Shown here piece by piece: positions 26,408 through 34,600 of a stretch of 64,000 nt of DNA (positions within the stretch are counted from its first letter, which is position 1; every line of letters starts with the position of its first letter). Under the pieces are notes generated by a model. The model was not told where the DNA came from and made no database searches. It saw only the letters and a program-made list of their open reading frames with translations. Both the position numbers and the translations under genes were made by a program. Source of the DNA: Pollutimonas bauzanensis (GTDB lineage Bacteria > Pseudomonadota > Gammaproteobacteria > Burkholderiales > Burkholderiaceae_B); the NCBI RefSeq assembly GCF_900129885.1, contig NZ_FQXE01000004.1:1-64000 (forward strand). Direction: 5' to 3'.

Positions 26408-26797
26408 TTAATTAGCCGCGGGCCACTCCTGGCCCACCATCATTCGATGCCCATCTGGTGTCCCTATGACGAACTCTCGCATGCCATGAGGTCTGTCGGT
26501 CGGAGGCTGGAGTATGATGGCGCCCCTGTTGACCAACTCACTGTGAAGTGCATCGGCATCATCGACATTGAGGTAGCCGAAATAGCTGTGATCGCCGGTC
26601 ACCGAAGGCAGCATGGCTTCGGGGCAATGGCCAATCATGATGCGCACATCGCCTCTGGATACAAGCTGCCAGCCGGAGCCTTCAGGCCATTCAAGGCGAA
26701 AGCCGAGCGCGTCACGAAAATATGATGCGCTTCGCTCCAGATCGGGAACCGCAAGCACGAAAGAGAACGGACGGAGTTTGGCGGTTGATTCGGACAT
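26408..26797 (-). CDS. VOC-family protein, copy 2
   Basis: ATG 26797 (MSESTAKLRPF) gives 129 residues differing from copy 1 (21213-21602) at only about a dozen positions, none in the core module strands (FSFVLAVPDL, WQLVSRGDVRIMIGHCP, FGYLNVDDADA). Upstream similarity breaks off near 26857 (CTGGCCG), inside the repeat that precedes copy 1. The two copies flank the MarR, MscS, SDR and AraC genes, so recombination between them could delete or invert about 5 kb. Confidence 0.88.
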   Translation of the reverse strand: MSESTAKLRPFSFVLAVPDLERSASYFRDALGFRLEWPEGSGWQLVSRGDVRIMIGHCPEAMLPSVTGDHSYFGYLNVDDADALHSELVNRGAIILQPPTDRPHGMREFVIGTPDGHRMMVGQEWPAAN

Positions 26798-26929
26798 ATC
26801 TGTACCTATCTCGATGGCGGTGCGCAATTGTATCCTCGGCTATCCACCCTCCGCTCCTGGCCGGTAAACGACCGCGGCAGCTGCAGTATGCTCATACTAA
26901 CGCATGGATCCGCCGCAGGCTCAGGGATT

Positions 26930-27180
26930 CCCCAGGCCGCCCTCGGGTGGGAGGGCACTATCGCCCTCCGCTTCAGGAGGGCCATGATGGATGCTACCTT
27001 CACCGCGTTGACACGCACTCCTTGGAACAAGGGCAAGATCATGCAGCATCGCACACCAAAGAGCTTGCTCTTTTCAAACTCGGCTTTGATCGCAAGCTTC
27101 GAGGCTGTGACTTGGTATGCCTACCTGTCGCGACCAGATGCGTGATAGGGTCTATCTCTACCCGCCTGCTTCATTGAGGT
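26930..27180 (+). pseudogene. Frameshifted phage-type integrase fragment
   Basis: Two overlapping frames carry halves of one protein. TALTRTPWNKGKIM (27000-27045) is the start of an integrase core known from betaproteobacterial islands (TPWNKGKL...). KELALFKLGFDRKLRGCDLV (27055-27120, the other frame) is the next block, which in intact members contains the catalytic Arg (KLRGCDL). The C-terminal His-x-x-Arg...Tyr part is missing. It marks a former integrative element. The next 100 bp, to the vapC end, show nothing. Confidence 0.65.
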
Positions 27181-27287
27181 CGCACCCGCTTACGACGCTA
27201 TCGCCGCCGACCCCAAGCGTGGCCTAGCTGCTGGCGATGTTGGCGATTTATGGCGTGGAGGATGTCACGCACGAGTGAATGATGTGT

Positions 27288-27698
27288 CTATAATTCGGCC
27301 CAGTTGTCCAGGCGCAGGCCTGGCACGCGCTGAAATTCACGCAGGTTGTTGCTGACCAGCGTCGTGTCCGCGACCAGTGCGTGAGCGGCAATCATGGTGT
27401 CCAGAGCCCCGATGGGCTGGCCCTTGCCTTCCAGAATGGCGCGCACGATGCCATAGGCGTCGGCGGCAGCATCTCCCCAAGCCAGCACGGTAACGCCTCG
27501 AAGGAAGCGGTCCACCTCATGTCCCAGGCGCGCGGCCTGGGGTAGCCGCGCTACCCCGTAGCGCAATTCAGCTCGGGTGATGGCTGAGATGCAAATCTCA
27601 TGCACCGGATGCCTGCGCAGATGGTTTTCCAGCACAGGGTGACGCCCGCGCAGCAGGTAGCTGACGATGTTGGTGTCCAGCATGAAACGCGGGGTCAT
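27288..27698 (-). CDS. vapC: VapC-type PIN-domain toxin
   Basis: ATG 27698 (MTPRFMLDTNIVSYLL) gives 136 residues. The PIN active-site acids are visible: D8 in MLDTNI, E in ITRAELRYG, D in GALDTMIAAHAL, and the last acidic/Asn region TLVSNNLREFQRVPGL. VapC toxins cut tRNA or rRNA when the antitoxin is degraded. The start overlaps the vapB stop (ATGA), the standard vapBC layout. The longer frame from 27836 reads into vapB and is not real. Confidence 0.93.
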   Translation of the reverse strand: MTPRFMLDTNIVSYLLRGRHPVLENHLRRHPVHEICISAITRAELRYGVARLPQAARLGHEVDRFLRGVTVLAWGDAAADAYGIVRAILEGKGQPIGALDTMIAAHALVADTTLVSNNLREFQRVPGLRLDNWAEL

Positions 27699-27973
27699 GG
27701 CTGATGTGTTGCCTTGTCGGGCGGAGCCTCCAGTGCACTGCGAGTTTGCGCGGACGGTTGATTGCGCTCGGTCAAGAAATCGCTGGGAACGGCGGATAGG
27801 TCGCGCTGGGTAAGGAATTCGTCCCACGACGTCCATCCCTTGCGGCTGGAGAGCACCACATCGCCCGTCAGCGGGTCACGGCGGATGAAAACTTCGCTGT
27901 CGTCGAAACGAAATTCGGCGGGTAGACGCACGGCCTGGCTACGGCCGTTCATGAATAGTTTGGCAGTTTGCAT
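27695..27973 (-). CDS. vapB: VapB-type antitoxin
   Basis: A 92-residue protein with an N-terminal SpoVT/AbrB swapped-hairpin domain (MQTAKLFMNGRSQAVRLP, then FRFDDSEVFIRRD). It binds its own promoter. The C-terminal tail (SWDEFLTQRDLSAVPSDF) would wrap the VapC active site. It is upstream of vapC and overlaps it by 4 bp. Confidence 0.92.
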   Translation of the reverse strand: MQTAKLFMNGRSQAVRLPAEFRFDDSEVFIRRDPLTGDVVLSSRKGWTSWDEFLTQRDLSAVPSDFLTERNQPSAQTRSALEAPPDKATHQP

Positions 27974-28007
27974 GGCGTGGACCTCTTGCAGATGGAGTCA
28001 ATTCGAA

Positions 28008-28027
28008 GTATATATCATGTGATATAC
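28008..28027. promoter_or_regulatory. Operator candidate for VapB
   Basis: GTATATATCATGTGATATAC is a near-perfect 20-bp inverted repeat (GTATAT/ATATAC arms), 35-54 bp before the vapB start. Autoregulated vapBC operons carry such a palindrome over the promoter. Confidence 0.6.
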
Positions 28028-28084
28028 CAGTGCAAGGCTTGGTCTCTTGCAATATGACATGAGTCTGAGCGGAGCCTCGTGTTT

Positions 28085-28390
28085 CCAGCATGAGATGAGT
28101 CTGAAGCATTCGGGGCCAAGCCGTCGGTCCCATGTGCGTCGGGTGTTGACCCGGTTGAACTACGCCAGGCTCTCACTCGGGCATAAAGGCGTGGTCGTGC
28201 GTTGTCTTCAACACACCAGCGGCTATTCGCGCCAGCACTTGGTTCGACTGATAGGCCGGTTTGTGGCACGCGCCCCTGGGGCGGCGCAAGCCTCCCGTAG
28301 CGGGGTTTTACCGGCGCTACACCGAGACCGATGTGCGGTTATTGGCGCAGACTGATGCGCCCGGCGCGGGTGGCGGCATGTGTGAAAACC
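28085..28390 (+). pseudogene. Fragment of a DDE transposase/integrase-like gene
   Basis: The plus strand encodes RRVLTRLNYARLSLGHKGVV and TSGYSRQHLVRLIGRF in one frame, then FYRRYTETDVRLLAQTDA in another (a shift near 28270). This is the N-terminal region of the integrase-catalytic-core transposases with a YSRQ.LTRL...YT..DI.LLA layout. The catalytic core is absent. It is probably IS debris beside vapBC. Confidence 0.6.
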
Positions 28391-28435
28391 AATGGCCTGG
28401 TTCGTTCGTCATCAGGCATTCTCCCTCGGCTCACG

Positions 28436-29269
28436 TTACCTCTCGATTTTTCCGGCTTTGACGGGAGGCACGATGAGAACGTCTGTTGTTGAATGACTCA
28501 AGACTTGTGCCGCCACACTTCCCAGCACAAAGGCGGCGAGGTTCGAACGTCGCCTGCTGCCTAGAACGATGAGATCGGCCTGGATACGTTGCGCGAAGGC
28601 GAGGATGGCCGATGCCGGGCTGGATTCCGTTGGGACCGCATCAGCCAGGCCTATCAATCCGGCCTTCCTCATTTGGTCGCTTAGCTTTTTGTCGAAGTCT
28701 CGTTGCTGATGTGCGATGTGCTCGCGAACCTTGTCGATCGAATACGTCGATGCTTCAACCATGAGGTTCACCTGCGGAGCCTCGTAGGCGTATATGACTC
28801 TGCAACCCGCCGGAGCCAACCCTAGTGCCTTGCTCGTTCGCATGATTTCTATGGATTGGGGCGAGAGATCGACCGCCAGCAAAACACGGCGATAGTGACT
28901 ATGCGCCTCGGTCCGCACCACCAGGACCGGGACAGGAGAGCGGCGTATGATCCGTTCGCCCGTCGTACCGGTAAAGAGCTTGCCCGCGCTGCGGCGGCGG
29001 GGCTCGCCAAGCACGAGCAGATCGGCGCTTCGGGCCAGATCCGGGATGACTGCGCACGGATCCCCTGGGATACTCTTTACTGTGCCGCATTCGGGGGAAA
29101 ACCCAGGCGGATTTTCATGGCGGGGCTCGGGGGGCGCAGGAACATCGCCATCCTCGGCGACATGCACAATGTGCAATTTTCCGTGAACGAATTGAGCCAA
29201 AAGCCGCGCCCGCCGTTGCGCCAGCTCCGCTTCAGAGGACAGGTCGGTGGCCATGAGAATATTCATCAT
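28436..29269 (-). CDS. Tandem-domain universal stress protein (UspA family)
   Basis: A 277-residue protein with two Usp domains: 1-118 (MMNILMATDLS to PVPVLVV) and 126-272 (YRRVLLAVDLS to TTDVLIVPP). Each has the strand-1 ILMATD/VLLAVD and the loop before the last strand (LVLGEPRRR and VLGSRRRSN), but the second glycine of the usual ATP loop (G-x2-G-x9-GS) is Arg in both, so nucleotide binding is uncertain. Such tandem proteins help survival under stress or anaerobiosis. It is monocistronic. Confidence 0.9.
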   Translation of the reverse strand: MMNILMATDLSSEAELAQRRARLLAQFVHGKLHIVHVAEDGDVPAPPEPRHENPPGFSPECGTVKSIPGDPCAVIPDLARSADLLVLGEPRRRSAGKLFTGTTGERIIRRSPVPVLVVRTEAHSHYRRVLLAVDLSPQSIEIMRTSKALGLAPAGCRVIYAYEAPQVNLMVEASTYSIDKVREHIAHQQRDFDKKLSDQMRKAGLIGLADAVPTESSPASAILAFAQRIQADLIVLGSRRRSNLAAFVLGSVAAQVLSHSTTDVLIVPPVKAGKIER

Positions 29270-29392
29270 ATTGGAGAATCTCTAGATACGTTCGATTCCT
29301 GAAGGGGGCGAGGCGCAAACAGGCATACATCTTCGCAACGTACGTCGCGAGTGCCTTACAGCATGGTGCCCAGCATTTGGTTTCTTCCGTAT

Positions 29393-29812
29393 TCAGGTTG
29401 ATTTCTGCGTGCCTGCTTTGGACAGGTACTGGTTATCGGTCACCTTCTCCATCCAGTCCACAGCGCTACCGTCGAGCTTTTCAGCGATGGCGATGTGCGT
29501 CATGGCGGTGGTGGAAGTAGCACCGTGCCAGTGCTTTTCTCCCGGCGCGATCCAGACGATATCGCCTGGCCTGATTTCCTCGACCGGACCGCCTTCCAGC
29601 TGCACCCAGCCAAGGCCGAAGGTTATGATCAAAGTCTGTCCAAGCGGGTGGGTATGCCAAGCCGTGCGCGCACCCGGCTCAAAGGTGACAGTCGCACCGC
29701 TGATCCGCGCCGGCTCCTCGCCGGCAAACGGGGCGTCGATTCGTACAGTTCCTGTGAAATATTCAGCAGGTCCTGCTGCGGACGGCTGCGAGCCGCATTT
29801 CCTGATATCCAT
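29393..29812 (-). CDS. Cupin-domain protein
   Basis: A 139-residue single cupin. The metal-binding motif [15 protein letters not shown] (His pair and Gln) and the second motif [17 protein letters not shown] are visible. The layout resembles the small (R)-carboxymuconolactone/mandelonitrile-lyase-type cupins that many proteobacteria encode beside oxidoreductases. It likely binds Mn or Fe. The substrate is unknown. It has no operon partner. Confidence 0.85.
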   Translation of the reverse strand: MDIRKCGSQPSAAGPAEYFTGTVRIDAPFAGEEPARISGATVTFEPGARTAWHTHPLGQTLIITFGLGWVQLEGGPVEEIRPGDIVWIAPGEKHWHGATSTTAMTHIAIAEKLDGSAVDWMEKVTDNQYLSKAGTQKST

Positions 29813-29847
29813 GTGCGCTCCTTGTTGGGATGGACTTATGAATGTCG

Positions 29848-29894
29848 CGTGACGAGTATTGAGCGGCGGGCCGAAAAGCGTGGCATGGAACGGG
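29848..29894 (+). pseudogene. Short DUF4351 gene fragment
   Basis: GTGACGAGTATTGAGCGGCG and on to GGCATGGAACG match the [15 protein letters not shown] region of the large copies (18680-18725). It is 47 bp with no other parts of the gene nearby. Confidence 0.8.
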
Positions 29895-29923
29895 GCGTAT
29901 ATTCGCCGCGATTCATGCTGCCA

Positions 29924-30154
29924 TTATGGCAATGTAGCAACTTTGTCGGCAACGATCTGACTTGCGGCCAATAAATCGGTAACGATACGATCATCGACAT
30001 TCAAATCGCCTTCGTATTCGCCCAAATTGACCGGTAGCCATGCCAGCGCAAAGCAGCCAGACAAAGCGCATGCGCCGCGTTATAGGCTAGGTCGAATCGG
30101 CTCAGCTCGCAAGGGCTTTCCTGGACCGCACAGGTTTTCAAATGCCGAGGTCAT
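29924..30154 (-). pseudogene. HEPN-type toxin gene, internally deleted and frameshifted
   Basis: From ATG 30154 the minus strand encodes MTSAFENLCGPGKPLRAEP, then (after a frameshift) FDLAYNAAHALCLAALRWHG, then (after another) LGEYEGDLNVDDRIVTDLL and VADKVATLP up to TAA 29926. These are the N-terminal, middle and C-terminal blocks of the HEPN protein that pairs with winged-helix nucleotidyltransferases. The stretch before and after HGYR, including the RxxxxH region, is lost. It overlaps the upstream remnant by ATGA, the original operon joint. Confidence 0.65.
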
Positions 30155-30411
30155 TGCGTCCCCCTATGATCCAGATTTTGGGTTGTTCCATTACACGAGT
30201 TAGAAACGAAGGCGATTGCACATAGCTCAGTGAAAATGGGCGAGTCCGGATTGGCTTGATAGTGTTTTTGGTTGCCAACCGCCTTCACGGTAACCAGGCC
30301 GCTATTGGTCAGTGTGGCCAGTTCGCGCTGCACGGCTCCTGAACCACTGGCTGCCAAGACCCTAAGCGGTTTGTCCAAGCAACTGAAGAGCAGACCTTCA
30401 ACCACCCTCAA
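30151..30411 (-). pseudogene. Remnant of winged-helix/nucleotidyltransferase antitoxin gene
   Basis: The frame holds GLLFSCLDKPLRVLA, SGSGAVQRELATLTNSGLV and KAVGNQKHYQANPDSPIFTEL, the winged-helix domain that precedes a minimal nucleotidyltransferase in MNT-HEPN pairs. The nucleotidyltransferase part (GSxxxG...DxD) is missing and the frame ends after a short unrelated tail. It joins the HEPN remnant, so the whole toxin-antitoxin module is dead. Confidence 0.65.
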
Positions 30412-30539
30412 AATTAAGCCGGGCCGCTAAGCGTCACTGATTGGACGCGAACACTGGCGACCGCCGCGAAACGATCCGGATAGGTACTGCCGAGATGATC
30501 ACCATGCCGCCACCCGTGCAGGCGCGCCGGCGCAACCGA

Positions 30540-30878
30540 TCAAGCAGCCCCATGCGTACGGACCCACGCTTTCAGCGCGTCGTTCATTCGCGTCTGCCAG
30601 CCTGGCCCGCCCGCCTTGAATGCTTCCACCACATCAGCATCGAGACGCAAATTCAAGTGAACCTTGGTCGTTTCCAATTTGGGCCGGCCACGCCGTTCAA
30701 GCATTTGTCCGGCGGCCCGCGCTCCAATCAACGCAGGCAAGACCTCATGCGCAGGCCGCGCCTTCTTGAAGTCATCCTCCGTCCATTCATGCGCATCCGG
30801 ATCAGCGGCTATTCCCGCATTGATGGCCGCTTCCTCTTGCGGCGTGGGAAAAATAGTATTGGGCTTAAGTTTTGGCAT
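30540..30878 (-). CDS. brnA: BrnA-type antitoxin
   Basis: A 112-residue protein with a C-terminal ribbon-helix-helix-like BrnA domain: TTKVHLNLRLDADVVEAFKA and GGPGWQTRMNDALKAWV. The N-terminal half (PTPQEEAAINAGIAADPDA, WTEDDFKKARPA) is the usual BrnA toxin-binding stretch. It neutralises BrnT and represses the operon. Its start overlaps the brnT end by 14 bp, with brnT upstream, the normal order. Confidence 0.93.
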   Translation of the reverse strand: MPKLKPNTIFPTPQEEAAINAGIAADPDAHEWTEDDFKKARPAHEVLPALIGARAAGQMLERRGRPKLETTKVHLNLRLDADVVEAFKAGGPGWQTRMNDALKAWVRTHGAA

Positions 30879-31131
30879 AGCGATTCAACTCCCGGGCGTT
30901 CGCCTTGCGCAAGCTGATGATACGGATGCTCGTCAGACGAAAACAGAAAACCAATACAAAAAGACGTCTGCCGATATAGCCTATCGCCTGGAAACGGGTT
31001 TCAGCGTAGTGATTGCGAGCGTCAACGGTAATCGTAGCGGTTTCCCACTCAAAAAACTCCGCTTCTGAAAACCAAATCCCATGGTGATAAACATTGGCAG
31101 CCAGCTTTCTGGGGTCATGTTCATAATTCAT
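30865..31131 (-). CDS. brnT: BrnT-type ribonuclease toxin
   Basis: ATG 31131 (MNYEHDPRKLAANVYHHG) gives 88 residues with the BrnT/RelE-like fold signature: EHDPRKLAANVYHHGI, FFEWETATITVDARNHYAE, RFQAIGYIGRRLFVLVFCFR and IRIISLRKANARE. BrnT is an mRNA-cutting toxin. One oddity is NVYHHGI where most members have NxxKHGI. The longer frame from 31182 adds a hydrophobic N-terminus that BrnT proteins do not have. Confidence 0.9.
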   Translation of the reverse strand: MNYEHDPRKLAANVYHHGIWFSEAEFFEWETATITVDARNHYAETRFQAIGYIGRRLFVLVFCFRLTSIRIISLRKANARELNRYAKT

Positions 31132-31258
31132 TATTATTGTACCCACAAAATACACGGTAATCATTTTTTTAGAAGCTTTCATGCCCCTGCAATCCGAGCG
31201 TAAACTTTTACGCCAAAGGCCATAGCCGCAAGTGCACTACTTTGTCATAAGGAAAACA

Positions 31259-31414
31259 TTGAACGGCCGGTCCTTGTCCCATGCCGCGCGCGCTCCTCCG
31301 CGAACCCAGGCCGGTACTTCTTGAGTGAGATCTCCGGCGCCCCGGCCAGATCGCGTTTCAATTGCGCCACGCTCCATTCCACACAACTGACGTTCAGACC
31401 CGGTGTTGCGTTGG
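31259..31414 (-). pseudogene. Remnant of the reductase 3' region (longest)
   Basis: About 155 bp match 9107-9262 of the reductase gene (TTGAACG.CCG.TCCTTGTCCC, GCCGGTACTTCTTGAG, GATCGCGTTTCAATTG, CACGCTCCATTC), with point changes that keep no open frame. The 200 bp after it, up to the autotransporter start, are AT-rich, probably promoter sequence, with no clear boxes. Confidence 0.8.
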
Positions 31415-31619
31415 CTATAACGGCGTTATAAGCGGAGAGTCTGATGGTGGATTACCCAGGCAATGCGCGTTTACAACACCCGCCCCTGCGTTACAAAAGA
31501 ATAAGTAAAAGAAACTGATATTTTTATTGCAATCTGTAGAATGCAATGTCGTTTTGTTTCAAACCTAAACAATCCCCCTCCTGCTCTGGCAGGGGCTCAC
31601 TGGTCCCGGACCGCATAGC

Positions 31620-34600
31620 ATGAATCACCTCGATCTTCTGGTTTGCCCATCCCCTCTCAACACACCACAAGCCGCGACACCCGCAAGCATTGCGCGCAAA
31701 CGGCAATGCGCCGGCACCATGATCACGGCCTGTGCGCTGGCCATCATGGGTCTGGCCGGCACTCCCGTCTGGGCGAATGGCGGCAATGGCGGCAATGGTT
31801 CTTTAAACGGCAGCCCCGTGTCCGGCGGCAGCGGCGGCACGCCCACTGCGCCAACCGGTGGAATCGTCACGAATAACGGCGGAGACCCTGGTGCAGAAGC
31901 GTATGCCGGGGCCGGCGGAGGCAGCGTCAGCCGAATCGATGGGACGGGCGGGAGCGGCGGAAAAGGCAGCGATGGCTTCCTTGAAGATAACGCAGGTGGC
32001 GCAGGTGGAACCGTTGGCGCCCTTGTAATCAGCAGCGATCCTATCGTTGGCGGTGATGGCGGCGCCGGGAAAAACTTCGACCAGTCTAAACAGGTAGGCG
32101 CCAGCGGCGGTGGCGGCGGCGGGTTTGGCCTTGTTCTTACCGGCACGCAACAAATCATCAGCTCGCTGGATATTACTGGCGGCGACGGCGGAAACGGTGG
32201 GCAGGGCATACTGGACTCGTTTAGCAGCGCAGGAGGTGGTGGCGGTGGTGAAGGCGGTGGAGGAGTTCTACTGACAGACACCAGTTCTTTTATAAATAAT
32301 GCGACGCTCCAAGGAGGAAAAGGCGGCGACGGCGGCGGCACAGGCGGCCCTCCGGGTTTCAGTCCATTCATAGCGCCACCCTCGACCGCCAACGGCGGCG
32401 ACGGCGGTGACGGTGGCGCGGGCGTAGAACTCGTCAAAGGCGGCAGCATAACCAATAACGGTTTCATCTGGGGTGGCGCAGGGGGTAATGGCGGCGTCTC
32501 CTACGATGGCAGCAACGGAATTCAAGGAAATGGCGGCGCGGGCATTAGCGGTTCGGGCGGTGCGGTTTTCATTACCAACTCCGGAATGATCCAGGGCGGC
32601 AGCGGCAACAAAGGCGGTGCCGGTGTGCAGCTTGTTGGCGGGGGTACGGTCGTCAATAACGTCGAGGCCTCTATTGAGGGCGGCAATAGCGATTCCTCGA
32701 ATCAAAGCAGCTCCGGAATCATGGCTTCAGCCAGTACAGCTGTTATCAATTTTGGCGAGATTTCGGCTGGACAGAGTGGCCGGGGCGGTGCGGGCGTACA
32801 GCTTCAGAATGGCGGCAGTGTCACCAATCACGCCGGTGCGTCCATCACCGGAGAACCCATCAATCCGTGCTTTAGCCTGTGCCTTTTTAGCGCACCGACC
32901 GAAAGCGGCAATGCCGGCATTATCGGTTCGGGCAGCGCAGTTACTGTCGATAACTCCGGGCTTATCCTGGGTAGCAGTGGCACCAAAGGCGGAGCGGGTG
33001 TGCAACTTGAGGCCGGCGGCACCATCATCAATCACGCCGACGGCGCCATCGCTGGCGGCGATAGCTGGGATGACTATGGCGCTGCCGGCATCATCGGTTC
33101 GGGCAGTGCAGTTACGGTCAATAACTCCGGCACAATTCAGGGCAGCAGCGGCGTCACAGGTGGAGCGGGCGTACAGCTTGATGCCGGCGGCACCATCATC
33201 AATAACGCCGACGGCACCATCACTGGCGGCTATAGCTCGGATGACTATGGCGCTGCCGGCATCATCGGCTCCAACATTGCCATCATCAATAGCGGCTCTA
33301 TTTCAGGCGGCTCTGGCTACTTTCAAGGAGCGGCCATCGAGTTCACCGGCGGCGTCAATTCGTTGGAAATTCGGGGCAACAATGGCATCCTCCACGGCAC
33401 AACCGGTATCGTCAACGCCAATACGGGAACCAATACACTGATTTTGGGCGGCGACGCTAGTAATGCTTCCTTTAATACCGGATACATAGGCATCAACAAC
33501 GTTTACCAAGGGTTTTCGAAATACCAGAAGACAGGCAGCGGCACGTGGAACTTGGGCGGAGAGCCGGAAGACAATATTTTTACAATGATACCCACCACAT
33601 CCACACCCGCTACCGCCTGGACAATCTCGGAAGGCACGCTGGCAATCCGAAGCGACGCTAGCCTGGGTGCGGCATCGGGTAACAATACCGACCTGACGTT
33701 TGATGGCGGTACGCTGAAAATCCTGGCCCCGGCCTTAGGCTTTGTGGCAATGCCAGCCACCAATATCACCATGGAGCGCAATATCGCGCTGGCGTCCGGC
33801 TCAGGCACTATCGATATCCCCCACAGCGACGATCAGCTCACGTTGAACGGCGCAATCGCCGGGCCGGGCGGACTGACCAAAACCGGCGACGGTACGCTGA
33901 CGCTGGCGGGCACTAATAATACCTACCAGGGCGGCACTACGGTAGGCAAAGGCCTTGTGCAAGTTGCATCCGCTGGCGCAGGCAGCCTGGGCAGCGGACC
34001 TGTAGCCGTTGCCGGCGGTACGCTGGCCTTTGGCAATACATCCAGCGCCGCGGGGCTGGCCATTCACAACCAGGCCGGCGGCAACACGCTCTTTAACGAT
34101 CAGGCCACCGCTGGCAACGCTGCCATCACCAATGACGGCGCCCTGTCATTCAACGCCGACGCAAGCCTGGGCGACGCCCGCATCGCCAATAACGCGTCGG
34201 CAGTCATCGCAGGCAATTCTACCGCGGGCCAGGCGACCTTCATCAATGCCGCCAATGGCGTAATCGATATCCGTTCGCACAATAATGGAGGCGTGAGCAT
34301 CGGCTCGCTGTCCGGCGCGGGCTCGGTACTCCTGGGAGGCAACACCCTGACCCTGGGCGGCCTGAACAAGGATGAAACCTTCAACGGCATTATCGCCGAC
34401 GGCGGCCCGGGCGCCGCCGGCAGCCTGGTCAAGGCCGGCACTGGCCTGATGATCCTGAATGGCGTAAATACCTACACGGGCCTGACCACGGTGGATGGCG
34501 GCACGCTGGAGATCGGCGACCTCGACACCCCCACGGCGTCCATCGTCGGGAATGTGCAAGTCAACCCGGCTGGCACATTGCGCGGACACGGCACAGTGGG

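Noticed and set aside
21213-26827. Composite transposon bounded by the two VOC genes
   Set aside because: No transposase or inverted repeats at the VOC copies. A simple duplication explains them.
31625-32467. 280-residue proline-rich minus-strand open frame inside the autotransporter
   Set aside because: It is the complement of glycine codons (GGC/GCC) in the passenger. No start signal or family.
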